Shown here piece by piece: positions 1 through 8,694 of a stretch of DNA of 57,151 nucleotides (positions are counted from its first letter, which is position 1; each line of letters begins with the position of its first letter). The position numbers were made by a program, and so were the translations under genes. Below the pieces are notes generated by a model. That model made no database searches, was not told the origin of the DNA, and saw only the letters and a list, made by a program, of their open reading frames with translations. Source of the DNA: Gemmatimonadaceae bacterium (lineage in GTDB: Bacteria > Gemmatimonadota > Gemmatimonadetes > Gemmatimonadales > Gemmatimonadaceae); the NCBI GenBank assembly GCA_040882285.1, contig JBBEBQ010000026.1, positions 1-57,151 of the forward strand, read 5' to 3'.

Positions 1-36
1 CGCGGCATCGAGGACTGTCAACTTATTCCTGGACCT

Positions 37-696
37 CTAAATTGGGCTACCGTCAGCTTGACGCTCCGCCTCTGTCATTCTAAGTTCGCACTTCTCAGCC
101 GCGCGATCCACAATCGTTCCAGCGATTAAATCGAGGCCGCGCCCTGCGTCGATTGCCGCCAACATTGGCTCACGCTTCGGCGATCTCACTACGCTCTGCC
201 AGTCACGAGCGTCCGGGGCCAAGGATAGGACGACTTTCCGCCACAACTTGTCCCCGAACCTCGCCTCTTCTCGCGCAATACCGTCGCGCAGCGGTAGCAG
301 ACCTTCCCGGAATCGTTGAGTTGTCCCGGGTCGCGGGTCGTCGACGATCGCGCCGATGATGGTCGAGATACCTTCAGGACGTATTTCTTCCCCACTGATG
401 CGTCGACCAAACAACTGATGGACGATCTGCGCATCGGCCAGCTGCATGAATTCAATATTCGAGCTCGAACCATCCCACCTGCTGCAATGTTGGCCGAGCC
501 GTCGCGTTGCGTGAAGGCAAGCCATGAAGCTTTCATCCGCAGGGTCGGCGAGATGCGAGAGAAGCTCAATGGCAGCGACGTAGCTCGCCATCGGTAGGAC
601 GGAGTGCTGCCGCTCATCTAGCCGCAACCGCTCGAAACTGTCACCACCAACCGCGCGGTAAGCATTTGTGTCGAATACGACGGCTAGTCTAGGCAA
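37..696 (-). CDS. PIN-like domain protein (putative RNase/toxin)
   Basis: 219 codons from a TTG start. The N-terminus, LAVVFDTNAYR, puts an acidic residue at position 9 at the end of a hydrophobic strand, as in PIN-domain nucleases. A second acidic candidate lies in AAIELLSHL (about residue 43), with further Asp residues toward the C-terminus. At 219 residues it is longer than a typical VapC toxin (about 130), so it is a PIN-like protein rather than a recognisable VapC. It lies 89 bases downstream of the PD-(D/E)XK-like gene on the same strand, so the two are probably co-transcribed. Base composition is clearly lower in GC than the neighbouring dcw genes, which suggests acquisition. The PIN assignment rests on the N-terminal motif only. 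The TTG start is kept because later starts would remove Asp9. Confidence 0.55.
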   Translation of the reverse strand: MPRLAVVFDTNAYRAVGGDSFERLRLDERQHSVLPMASYVAAIELLSHLADPADESFMACLHATRRLGQHCSRWDGSSSNIEFMQLADAQIVHQLFGRRISGEEIRPEGISTIIGAIVDDPRPGTTQRFREGLLPLRDGIAREEARFGDKLWRKVVLSLAPDARDWQSVVRSPKREPMLAAIDAGRGLDLIAGTIVDRAAEKCELRMTEAERQADGSPI

Positions 697-785
697 ATGC
701 TTTTGAGATAGACCTGGCGCCTGGTAGCGTCGCTGATGCTACCGCGTCCTGACGCAATCAAACTGCTGCTCGTTACAACTCAACG

Positions 786-1655
786 TCAGGTCACTGATCC
801 CTGAAACTTCATTGCGCTGACCGAAGGCGTCGATGGTGTAATGGCGATGTTTCTGCGTCGGTAAATGACTCCTGAGCGAATCTCATCGGCCGGCATCGAT
901 AGCCGATCTAAAGACACCGCGATGACAAAACGCGAGTCCGCAAGTTCGACTCCTCCGAGGATCCCAGCGGCATAGAGCGCTGCTTGAGCCTCCCCAGCGG
1001 AGAGCTTGTCCTGAAGCTCCGACGGCTTCCGAACGAGCTTCCATTCCGTTAGCACCAACCCCTCGGCGGCAGATAACGAGTCCTCCGATACTGGTTCGCC
1101 GTAGACTAGGTCGGTACGTTCACCGGCTGCAGATGTCTTGAACGCCCAGATGCCATGAAGAAGAAGGTGAACTGCTCCCAATCGCTCACACGCCACCTCG
1201 CCAGCGTCGTAAGCCGCGCGCCAGCGCTCCTGAGCAAACAGATCCGCTACGAGTGTTCGCTGCAGATGTGCGATAGCCCTCTCTGTCAGCCGAAGAAGCG
1301 CCGCGCTGCGATCGGTTAACTGAAAGCGCAGCTCACTCCTGAATCCACTGAGCGCGGTTACGCATGCCACCATGTGGCCGAAATTATCAAGCTGCGCGCT
1401 TTCGATCATGTTCGCATTATCGCTTAGAAATCGATCGATGGCGTTGGCCGCGTTGGTCGGCAGCGATTTGCTGTGAGAGGAGCGAAAGTTTCTGAGTGCG
1501 CCAACGATTGAATGAAACGCAGGTCGAAAGACCTTTTTCCTGACGCCGTATGGGTCCTCGGAGCTGACCTTGAGGGAATGGAGATATAAGTCGAGGGACT
1601 GCTCAACTCCCTCGATACGGTCGTGGAGTGCTAACCAATCGGTGCGCCAGTCCAC
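786..1655 (-). CDS. PD-(D/E)XK nuclease-like protein of unknown function
   Basis: 289 codons from a GTG start. The N-terminal two thirds are helical and not recognised. Around residues 180-250 the order of a RecB/restriction-type nuclease core is visible: an Asp in RTDLVYGEP, then LVLTEWKLVR (strand with the E-x-K signature), then a helix beginning QAALYAAGI, whose Gln and Tyr match the usual position after the lysine, then a hydrophobic strand FVIAVSLD. This is a motif reading, not a profile match. It is the first gene of a two-gene leftward unit with the PIN-like gene, and begins 69 bases after the ftsA stop. Codon use and GC are unlike ftsA. Possible roles are a defence nuclease or part of a toxin module. 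The start is uncertain because no upstream in-frame ATG was found. Confidence 0.5.
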   Translation of the reverse strand: MDWRTDWLALHDRIEGVEQSLDLYLHSLKVSSEDPYGVRKKVFRPAFHSIVGALRNFRSSHSKSLPTNAANAIDRFLSDNANMIESAQLDNFGHMVACVTALSGFRSELRFQLTDRSAALLRLTERAIAHLQRTLVADLFAQERWRAAYDAGEVACERLGAVHLLLHGIWAFKTSAAGERTDLVYGEPVSEDSLSAAEGLVLTEWKLVRKPSELQDKLSAGEAQAALYAAGILGGVELADSRFVIAVSLDRLSMPADEIRSGVIYRRRNIAITPSTPSVSAMKFQGSVT

Positions 1656-1692
1656 AGCGTTTACTTTGTTGGGCTCATAGTCGACCTTACGG

Positions 1693-1715
1693 CGGCGGAA
1701 TCCCGACTCCCGCCG
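1693..1715 (-). terminator. possible hairpin after ftsA
   Basis: An imperfect inverted repeat (CGGCGG at 1693-1698 against CCGCCG at 1710-1715, 11-base loop) lies just downstream of the ftsA stop codon. There is no T-run after it on the minus strand, so it is at best a weak or factor-dependent end for the dcw transcript. Confidence 0.25.
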
Positions 1716-1724
1716 AGCAAACCG

Positions 1725-2978
1725 CTAGAAGAAATCCTGGAACCAGGTCTTGAACCGCCCCGCCACCCGCTCCAGCCCCGCCCCGCCGATCTGCCGGCGC
1801 TTGATCATCCCGACGTTCCCACCCGCCGCCTTGTTCCCGCCGTAAATCGCGAGACCGACAACCGTCGCAAACCGCGGCGCCTCCACCGAATCGCTCAACC
1901 CGCCGATGTTCTCGCTCGGCACGCCCACGCGCACACCCATCCCGAACACGTCCGCGGCAAGCTCGGCAATTCCAGCAACAGCCGCCGCGCCGCCGGTCAT
2001 CACCAGCCCGCCGCTCAAACGATTTGCGTACCCGGCGTCGGTGATCTCCTGCTGCACGAGATTGAAGATCTCGTCCATCCGCTGATGGATGATGTGCGAC
2101 AGCAGCTCCCGCGGTATCTGCCTGTCACCCTGCGCCACAGTGCTCGGCAACGAGATCACGTCCGACGGATCCACCAGCGGCTCGTACGCGCAGCCGTGCC
2201 GCTCCTTCAGCTTCTCCGCGTCCGCCTGCGTCACGCCCAGCCCGTGCACGATGTCGCTGGTGACGCTGTTCCCGCCGTAGTTGATGGTCGCGAGATGCCG
2301 GATCTTCCCTTCGTGGAAGATCGCGATGTCGGTCGTGCCGGCGCCCAGCTCCACGAGCGACACGCCCAGCTCCCGCTCGTCCTCGGTCAGCACGGCGAGC
2401 GCGCTCGCCAGCGGCTCGAGCACCAGCTCGCGCACGCGATACCCGGCCCGCTCCACCGACCGCCGCAGGTTCATCGCCGGCGAGCTGCCGATGGTCACCA
2501 GGTACATCTCGGTCTCCAGCCGCGTGCCGATCATCCCGACGGGATCGCGGATCCCCTGATTCTTGTCGACCGTGTACTCCTGCGGGATCGCGTGCAGCAG
2601 CTCGCGGTCCTGCGGGATGGGCTGCGCGCGCGCGACTTCGTTGGCGCGGTCCACGTCGGCCCTGGTGATCTCGTCGCCGTTCACCGCGACGATCCCCTTG
2701 CTGGTCATGGCCCGGACGTGCTCGCCGGCGATCCCGGCATACACCGAATCCACCTGCGCGCCGGCCATCCGCTCGGCGTCCTGCATGGCCTTCTTGATGG
2801 AGCGCGTGGTCTCCTCGATGTCGGAGACGATCCCGCGGCGAAGACCGGTGGTCCGCGCCTGACCGACGCCGAGAATCTTGATCGTCGAGCGGCGGCTCTC
2901 CCCCACCGCCTCGCCGATGATGGCGGTCGTCTTGGCGGATCCTATGTCGAGACCGGCGACTATGCGCTCGAGATTCAT
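1725..2978 (-). CDS. ftsA: Cell division protein FtsA
   Basis: 417 codons. Actin-family ATPase that tethers the FtsZ ring to the inner membrane and recruits later division proteins. Phosphate-1 loop GLDIGSAKTTAII is at residues 9-21, phosphate-2 VELGAGTTDIAIF near 205, and the adenosine-site strand LVMTGGAAAVAG in the C-terminal third. The last residues (LERVAGRFKTWFQDFF) form the amphipathic membrane-targeting helix, so the protein is complete. Its ATG overlaps the ftsQ stop in ATGA, implying coupled translation. ftsZ normally follows; here the next gene is a nuclease-like gene of different composition. Confidence 0.97.
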   Translation of the reverse strand: MNLERIVAGLDIGSAKTTAIIGEAVGESRRSTIKILGVGQARTTGLRRGIVSDIEETTRSIKKAMQDAERMAGAQVDSVYAGIAGEHVRAMTSKGIVAVNGDEITRADVDRANEVARAQPIPQDRELLHAIPQEYTVDKNQGIRDPVGMIGTRLETEMYLVTIGSSPAMNLRRSVERAGYRVRELVLEPLASALAVLTEDERELGVSLVELGAGTTDIAIFHEGKIRHLATINYGGNSVTSDIVHGLGVTQADAEKLKERHGCAYEPLVDPSDVISLPSTVAQGDRQIPRELLSHIIHQRMDEIFNLVQQEITDAGYANRLSGGLVMTGGAAAVAGIAELAADVFGMGVRVGVPSENIGGLSDSVEAPRFATVVGLAIYGGNKAAGGNVGMIKRRQIGGAGLERVAGRFKTWFQDFF

Positions 2979-3676
2979 TGAATTCTTGCGATTACCTGGT
3001 CGCGATAGCGAAGGTCGAGCTCGGCGATCGGAAGTCCGCGCCGCGCGAGATCAAATTCTACGGGAAAGATATCGGTCAGTCCATCGGCGGACACCCCTAG
3101 CGGAGCGCGCACCCTGAATCCATCGACCCCGAGGACCAGATCGCCCGCGCGGTCCCGCGCCGCCTCACTGATGCGGGCGAAGAAGGCCGGCTGCTCCCGC
3201 CGGACGCGGTCCAGCGCCGAGAGCAGTCGAGGATCCGGCGTGAAAATCACCGGCAGCTCCAATCCGGCGCGCGCGGGATCGATCGGCAAGGCCCCGCCGC
3301 TTCCCGCGTAGGGACGAAGCCCGCGCCCGTCGGACAGCAGCGCCACGGGCAGATTCTCGATGACGGTCACCACGAGCGTTCCGGGAAGCCGGCGCGTCAT
3401 GGACACGTCGCGGACCTGCGGATGACCCAGCACTCTCCGGCGAAGAATCGAGAGATCCTGCCAGACGGACTGGAGCGTGTCCAACCGGAGGCGGGCGACG
3501 ACGACGTCCTCCGAGAGGTAGCGGAGCCCGCGCACGTCCACGGCGCGCACCCGGAAGAACGAAAGACCGGCGATGAGCTGGCTGGTGGCCCGCGCGGTCA
3601 GCATGATGAACACCACGAGCAGCACGAAGCCGATGATCTTCCACCCCGGGCGCCGCAGCCGCTCGCGAACGCTCAC
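2975..3676 (-). CDS. ftsQ: Cell division protein FtsQ
   Basis: 233 codons from a GTG that overlaps the murC stop (GTGA). Bitopic division protein of the FtsQLB complex. A basic N-terminal cytoplasmic tail (SVRERLRRPGWK) is followed by a single transmembrane segment at about residues 14-33, then a POTRA domain opening with FFRVRAVDVRGLRYLSED, then the FtsQ beta domain. An upstream in-frame start would run 45 codons into murC and add a non-conserved Arg-rich tail, so the overlapping GTG is preferred. In many genomes murB and ddl lie between murC and ftsQ; neither is here. Confidence 0.93.
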   Translation of the reverse strand: MSVRERLRRPGWKIIGFVLLVVFIMLTARATSQLIAGLSFFRVRAVDVRGLRYLSEDVVVARLRLDTLQSVWQDLSILRRRVLGHPQVRDVSMTRRLPGTLVVTVIENLPVALLSDGRGLRPYAGSGGALPIDPARAGLELPVIFTPDPRLLSALDRVRREQPAFFARISEAARDRAGDLVLGVDGFRVRAPLGVSADGLTDIFPVEFDLARRGLPIAELDLRYRDQVIARIQ

Positions 3677-5052
3677 TCGCCGGCGCTCAGAAGATCCAGC
3701 AGCTCGCGCGCGGTCAGCGTGACGTCGCCCGCGCCGACCGTGATCACCACGTCGCCGGGACGCACGGCCGACGCGAGAGCGCCGGCGAGCGAAGTACGCG
3801 CGCCCTCCCATGCGGGAGCGCGTCCATTCTCCCGCAGCGGCTCCGCAATGAGCGCGGACGTCACACCCGCTATCGGCTGCTCGCGCGAGGAATAAATGTC
3901 CGCGAGGAAGAGCACGTCCGCGCCCGCCAGCGCGTCGGCGAACTGCGGCGCGAAATCACGCGTGCGGGTAAAGAGATGCGGCTGGAACGCGACCACCAGC
4001 CGCGCGCCCGGAAAGGACGCGCGCGCCGCCTGGAGCGTGGCGCGGATCTCGGTGGGATGGTGCGCGTAATCGTCCACGACCGTGACGCCGCGCGCTTCCC
4101 CCACGCGCTGGAACCGCCGGTCGGCGCCGACGCACTTGGCCAGCCCCGGGCGCATCTGCTCCAAGTTCGCGCCGAGCACCAGTCCGCTCCCGATCGCGGC
4201 AAGCGCGTTCAGGACGTTGTGCCGCCCGGGCATGCACAGCTCGACCTCGCCGAGCGGCTCGCCGTCGTACATCACGTAGAAGACGGACCCGGCCGGACTC
4301 TCGCGCAGGTCCATCGCAACGAGCCGCGCGTGCGGCGATTCGATCCCGTACCGCACGACCTCGGCCGTCGCCGGCAGCGGAATGGACGACGCGCCTTCGT
4401 CGTCGGCGCACACCACGATCGCCCGCGCCCTGCAGGCGAACTGCCCGAACGCGGTACGTATGTCGTCGAGGCCGGAGTACGTGTCGAGATGATCGGCCTC
4501 CATGTTCGTGACGACGGCGACCGTGGGCCGAAGCGCGAGGAACGAGCGGTCGAACTCGTCGGCTTCCACGACGAACAGGCGGTCGTCGCCGCTGAGGATG
4601 TTCCCTCCCCAGTCGGACACGCGCGCGCCCGCTATTCCGGTCGGCTCCAGGCCCGCGGACGTGAGCGCCTCGGTCGCGAGCACGGTGGTGGACGTCTTGC
4701 CGTGCGTGCCGGCGATGGCCACGACGTCGCTGCCGTCCACGGCTTCGGCCAGCGCTTCGGCGCGTCGCACCACGGGGATGCCCAGCTCCTTCGCGCGGAG
4801 CAGCTCGGGATGGTCCTTTCTCACGGCCGACGTCACCACCACGGCGCGCGCCCTGGCGACGTGGGCGGGATCGTGCCCGGCCTCGACCGTCATCCCGCCC
4901 GCTTGCAGTCGCGCCGCGCCGGCGGCGTCGGAATCGCACCCGGTGATCGCGATGCCGCGCATGACGAACAGCTCCGCGAGCGCGGACATGCCCGCGCCGG
5001 CGATCCCCATGAAATGGATGGGACGTGGATCAGTGGTATCGCGCAGCGTCAC
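3673..5052 (-). CDS. murC: UDP-N-acetylmuramate--L-alanine ligase
   Basis: 459 codons from a GTG that overlaps the murG stop (GTGA). Cytoplasmic ATP-dependent ligase adding L-Ala to UDP-MurNAc, the first peptide-stem step. The N-terminal nucleotide-sugar fold opens with HFMGIAGAGMSALAELF. The Mur ATP loop GTHGKTSTT is at residues 115-123, followed by VEADEFDRSFL and the central-domain strand VVTNMEADHLDTY. The C-terminal domain contains DDYAHHPTEI, typical of MurC. Length is normal for the family. The longer open frame upstream lies within murG in another frame and has no MurC character. Confidence 0.96.
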   Translation of the reverse strand: MTLRDTTDPRPIHFMGIAGAGMSALAELFVMRGIAITGCDSDAAGAARLQAGGMTVEAGHDPAHVARARAVVVTSAVRKDHPELLRAKELGIPVVRRAEALAEAVDGSDVVAIAGTHGKTSTTVLATEALTSAGLEPTGIAGARVSDWGGNILSGDDRLFVVEADEFDRSFLALRPTVAVVTNMEADHLDTYSGLDDIRTAFGQFACRARAIVVCADDEGASSIPLPATAEVVRYGIESPHARLVAMDLRESPAGSVFYVMYDGEPLGEVELCMPGRHNVLNALAAIGSGLVLGANLEQMRPGLAKCVGADRRFQRVGEARGVTVVDDYAHHPTEIRATLQAARASFPGARLVVAFQPHLFTRTRDFAPQFADALAGADVLFLADIYSSREQPIAGVTSALIAEPLRENGRAPAWEGARTSLAGALASAVRPGDVVITVGAGDVTLTARELLDLLSAGE

Positions 5053-6143
5053 TCGAGCTCCATCAATTCCAAAATCCTCCCCGCGATCTCGTCGGCCGCG
5101 TGCGGTCTGGCACGGGCGAGCACGCTGTCCGACATCCGCTCGATCCGCCCCGGTGATTCGAACACCGCGCGCACTTCCGCGTCGAGCCGCTCCGGAGTGA
5201 GATCGCGCTGGACGATCACGGTCGCCGCGCCCGCCGACTCGAGCGCTCGGGCATTGGTCGTCTGGTGGTCGGCGGCCGCGGTCGGTAGCGGCACCAGGAT
5301 CATCGGGATCCCCCACGCCGCCAGCTCCGCGGTGGACATCGCGCCCGCGCGCGCGAGCGCGACGTCAGCCGCCGCGTACGCGGATTCCATGGGCGCGATG
5401 TAATCCCGCACGCGCACGCGCTCGCTCTCGAGCGGCGCGTACCTGTCGAACGAGCCGCGACCCGTCGCCCAGATCACGTGCACGCCATCGGGGACGCCCG
5501 CGCGAACCCACGCGGCGACGACCTCGTTGACGGCGAGAGCGCCCTGGCTGCCGCCGAACACGAGCAGGATGCGCGCGTTCCCCGGAAACCCCCATGCCTG
5601 CTTCGCCACGTCGCGCGCGGGGCGGATCCCCGGCGGCGGCTGAATGGGGTTTCCGCTTTCGAGCACGATGGCGTCCGCGCGCGGCTTCAGATGCTTGCGC
5701 GCCTCGGGAAAGCCGAGGTGGATCTGCCGCGCGAAGCGGCTGAACACGCGCGTCGCGATCCCGGGGTAGCTGTTCTGCTCCTGCAGCACCAGCGGAATCC
5801 CGCGCGCCGCGCCGTACGCGAGCGCGATGACGGAGGCGTAACCGCCCGTCCCGACGATCACGCGCGGCCGGTCTTCGCGCGCGAGCCGCCCGATGGCCAG
5901 CCACGCTTTCACGCCGCCGACCACGGTGCGCCAGCTCTTCCAGACCTGCGAGCGATACAGCGGGTGCAGGTCCAGCAGGACGAACGGAAACCCGGTCTTC
6001 GGCAGCACCTCTCTCTCTACGCCGCGCCGCGCGCCGATGAAGAACGGCCGAACTGCCGGATTCGCCGCGACCAGCGCACGCGCGATCGCGAGCCCCGGAT
6101 AGAGATGACCGCCGGTGCCGCCGCCTGCTACGAAGACCCTCAA
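5049..6143 (-). CDS. murG: UDP-GlcNAc:lipid I GlcNAc transferase MurG
   Basis: 364 codons from a TTG that overlaps the ftsW stop (TTGA). GT28 peripheral inner-membrane glycosyltransferase that converts lipid I to lipid II. The N-terminal glycine loop GGGTGGHLYPG starts at residue 7. Downstream are GTGGYASVIALAYGAA, LVLQEQNSYPGIATR, LLVFGGSQGALAVN and the C-terminal UDP-GlcNAc pocket RAGAMSTAELAAWGIP followed by LVPLPTAAADHQ. The TTG start places the glycine loop at the usual distance from the N-terminus. It lies between ftsW and murC, the standard order. Confidence 0.96.
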   Translation of the reverse strand: MRVFVAGGGTGGHLYPGLAIARALVAANPAVRPFFIGARRGVEREVLPKTGFPFVLLDLHPLYRSQVWKSWRTVVGGVKAWLAIGRLAREDRPRVIVGTGGYASVIALAYGAARGIPLVLQEQNSYPGIATRVFSRFARQIHLGFPEARKHLKPRADAIVLESGNPIQPPPGIRPARDVAKQAWGFPGNARILLVFGGSQGALAVNEVVAAWVRAGVPDGVHVIWATGRGSFDRYAPLESERVRVRDYIAPMESAYAAADVALARAGAMSTAELAAWGIPMILVPLPTAAADHQTTNARALESAGAATVIVQRDLTPERLDAEVRAVFESPGRIERMSDSVLARARPHAADEIAGRILELMELE

Positions 6144-7312
6144 GCCGGAACCGGCGCGAGCGGGTCGGTCGCGGCCGCTCCGATCACGCGCTCGTGCGTG
6201 CTCGCGATGTTCACCAGAATCCCGGTCATGAGCATGGTCATTACGAGGTTCGACCGGCCGTACGAGATGAACGGCAGCGTCAGCCCGGTCGTCGGCAGCA
6301 TGCCGATGGCGACGCCGATGTGCAGGTACGCGGTGATGATGACGGTAGCCGTGATGCCGACCGCCAAGAGCTTCTGGAACTGCGTCCGCGCCAGCCGCGC
6401 GATCCGGAAGCCGAGAATCCCGTACAGCATGAACGCAACGATCACGACCAGCAGGCCCACGAAGCCCCACTCCTCGCCGATGTTCCCCGCGATGAAGTCG
6501 TCGTAGGCGTACGGCAGAAAGCCGTACTGCTGCCGCCCTTCGCCGAACCCGACGCCGAGCGCGCCGCCGGACCCCACCGCGATGAGCGACTGCGTCTGCT
6601 GATATCCAGTTTCGGCGAGCCCCGATCCGGGATCGAAGAAGGACACCATCCTGAGCAGCACGTAGCTCAGCCGCTCGATCTGCTGCCACGCGAGCGGGAT
6701 GACGAGTATGAGCAAGGCGACGAAATGCCCGATGCGCACGCCGCCGGCGAACAGCACGATTCCCATGATGAGCGTGTACATCAGCGCGACCGAGAGATCG
6801 GGCTCGAGCGCGACCAGCAGGTTGAGCGCGGCGAGCACGACGAGAAACGGCAGCAGCCCCTTCGTGAGGCGGCGCATCCTGTCGCCCTTCTTCACGAGCA
6901 GCATCGCGGTCCACACGATCACCGCGAGCTTGCCCAGCTCCGACGGCTGAAAAGACCCGCCCACCAGGAAGCGGCGCGAGCCGTTGATCCGCGGCGCGAT
7001 CGACTCGGTGCCGGGAAGGATCACTATCGTCAGCAGAATCAGCGACAGCGCCAGCAGCGGCCACGCCCAGCCGTACCACCGCTCCGCGTCCACCTTGGCG
7101 GCGATCGCGAACACGACGAGCCCGGCGACGACTCCGGTCAGCTGCCGCAGGAGGAAGAACGCGTGGCCGCGGCCCATCTGATCCGCGGTGATCGAGCTGG
7201 CGCTGTACACCGTCGCGAGACCGATGGTGAGCAGCACCCACATCAGCACGACGAGCACGCGGCCGTCGACGCCGATGCGCCAGCGATAAGTGGTGTCCAC
7301 TGCTTCGCTCAT
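6140..7312 (-). CDS. ftsW: SEDS peptidoglycan glycosyltransferase FtsW
   Basis: 390 codons, about ten transmembrane segments. SEDS-family polymerase that extends lipid II into glycan strands at the septum with the class B PBP (the ftsI product here). Landmarks are VYSASSITADQ after the first membrane segment, FQPSELGKLAVIVW, ALEPDLSVALMY, and QQYGFLPYAYDDFIAG with GNIGEEWGFVG. The ATG overlaps the murD stop as ATGA. An earlier in-frame start would add 26 Arg-rich residues lying inside murD, so it was rejected. RodA is the alternative for a SEDS protein, but the dcw position supports FtsW. Confidence 0.93.
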   Translation of the reverse strand: MSEAVDTTYRWRIGVDGRVLVVLMWVLLTIGLATVYSASSITADQMGRGHAFFLLRQLTGVVAGLVVFAIAAKVDAERWYGWAWPLLALSLILLTIVILPGTESIAPRINGSRRFLVGGSFQPSELGKLAVIVWTAMLLVKKGDRMRRLTKGLLPFLVVLAALNLLVALEPDLSVALMYTLIMGIVLFAGGVRIGHFVALLILVIPLAWQQIERLSYVLLRMVSFFDPGSGLAETGYQQTQSLIAVGSGGALGVGFGEGRQQYGFLPYAYDDFIAGNIGEEWGFVGLLVVIVAFMLYGILGFRIARLARTQFQKLLAVGITATVIITAYLHIGVAIGMLPTTGLTLPFISYGRSNLVMTMLMTGILVNIASTHERVIGAAATDPLAPVPA

Positions 7313-8694
7313 CCGCTCCCCGCCAACGCGAGCTGCCGGAACCGGTCGCCACGCTCCTCGAAGCTCGAGAACATGTCGTAGCTCGAGCACGCGGGCGAGA
7401 GCAGCACCGCGTCGCCCGGCTGCGCCGTTTCCCGCGCCTCGGCGACGACATCCTCGAATGAATCGCTTGACGCGCGCACATCGGTCACGCCCGCCAGCTC
7501 GCCGGCGATCAGGGGCGCCGCCTCCCCGTACGCGATCACGCGCTTCACCGTGCGGCGGATCTCAGCGGCCAGCGGCGCGTACGGCTCGCCCTTGTGCCGG
7601 CCCCCGAGCAGCAGGACGGTCGGGCGCTCCATCGCCTGCAGCGCCACCAGCGCGGCGCCCACGTTCGTCGCCTTCGAATCGTTGATCCATTGCACCCCGC
7701 GGAACTCTCCCAGCAGCTCGAGACGATGACTCAGCGGCTGGAAGTTACGCAACGCCCGGGCGATCCGTTCGCGTGGGCCGGGTCCGGCGAAGGATGCGTC
7801 CGCGACGGTCACCGCCAGCGCAGCCGCGAGCGCGTTGGCGACGTTGTGCTTCCCGAGCAGCGGCAGATCGCCGCGCGGCATTAGCTCTTCGCCCCCGAGA
7901 CGCAGCACGCCGGCATCGGCATCGAGCCACGCGTCGGCGCGCTTCGACAGCGAGAAGCGAGCGTGCCGGCCCGCCACGCCCGCCGTCATCCGCGCGCTGT
8001 CGGCATCGTCGGCGTTGCTCACCCACACCGAGCCGGCGCGCGCGTTGCGAAAGAGCAGCTCCTTGTCCGCGTAGTACTCGGAGACGCCCGCGTACCGGTC
8101 GAGATGGTCGGGCGAGAGGTTGGTGAGCACGCCGACCGCCGGCGAGAGCGACGGCGTGTCGTGCAGCTGAAACGACGACAGCTCGAGCGCGACCCAGTCG
8201 GGAGCGTCAGTCGGCAGCGCGACCTCGGACAGCGCCCGCCCGATGTTGCCGGCGACGGCGGCGCTGGTCCCGAGCCCGGCCAGCATCGCGCCGATCATCG
8301 CCGTCGTCGTGGACTTCCCGTTCGTGCCGGTGACCGCGATGACGCGGGACCGGTCGAGCGCGCGCAGCGCGACTTCGATCTCGCTGAGGATCGGGACACC
8401 GCGCTCTCGCGCCGCGGCGAGCGGAGGGGCCGAAGGCGGGATTCCCGGGCTCGCCACCACCGCTGCCGCGCGTCCCACGCGGTCCAGATCGTGACCGCCG
8501 GACTCGGCGGCGATCCCCGCCGCGGACAATTCAGTCGCTGCGCGGGCGGCGCCGGCGTCGGACGAGGCATCGGACGCGTACACCTTGTGCCCATGCTTCC
8601 CGAGCAGCAACGCAACGGCGCGTCCGCTGCGGGCGAGGCCGAGCACCGCGATCTCCCCATCCGTCGGGATCCCGGCGATCGGGTCCCCGCTCAC
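7309..8694 (-). CDS. murD: UDP-MurNAc-L-alanine--D-glutamate ligase
   Basis: 461 codons from a GTG that overlaps the mraY stop (GTGA). Cytoplasmic ligase adding D-Glu to UDP-MurNAc-L-Ala. The N-terminal Rossmann-like domain has IAVLGLARSGRAVA. The ATP loop TGTNGKSTT is at residues 122-130, then LELSSFQLHD and LTNLSPDHLDRY (the Mg and carbamylated-Lys region), then QWINDSKATNVGAA, a typical MurD stretch in the C-terminal domain. The end, LLSPACSSYDMFSSFEERG, is also characteristic. Coupled to ftsW downstream by an ATGA overlap. Confidence 0.96.
   Translation of the reverse strand: MSGDPIAGIPTDGEIAVLGLARSGRAVALLLGKHGHKVYASDASSDAGAARAATELSAAGIAAESGGHDLDRVGRAAAVVASPGIPPSAPPLAAARERGVPILSEIEVALRALDRSRVIAVTGTNGKSTTTAMIGAMLAGLGTSAAVAGNIGRALSEVALPTDAPDWVALELSSFQLHDTPSLSPAVGVLTNLSPDHLDRYAGVSEYYADKELLFRNARAGSVWVSNADDADSARMTAGVAGRHARFSLSKRADAWLDADAGVLRLGGEELMPRGDLPLLGKHNVANALAAALAVTVADASFAGPGPRERIARALRNFQPLSHRLELLGEFRGVQWINDSKATNVGAALVALQAMERPTVLLLGGRHKGEPYAPLAAEIRRTVKRVIAYGEAAPLIAGELAGVTDVRASSDSFEDVVAEARETAQPGDAVLLSPACSSYDMFSSFEERGDRFRQLALAGSG

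Noticed and set aside
1-1725. Insertion sequence or prophage carrying the nuclease pair
   Set aside because: No transposase, integrase, terminal inverted repeats or target duplication can be seen; the left boundary is outside the window.
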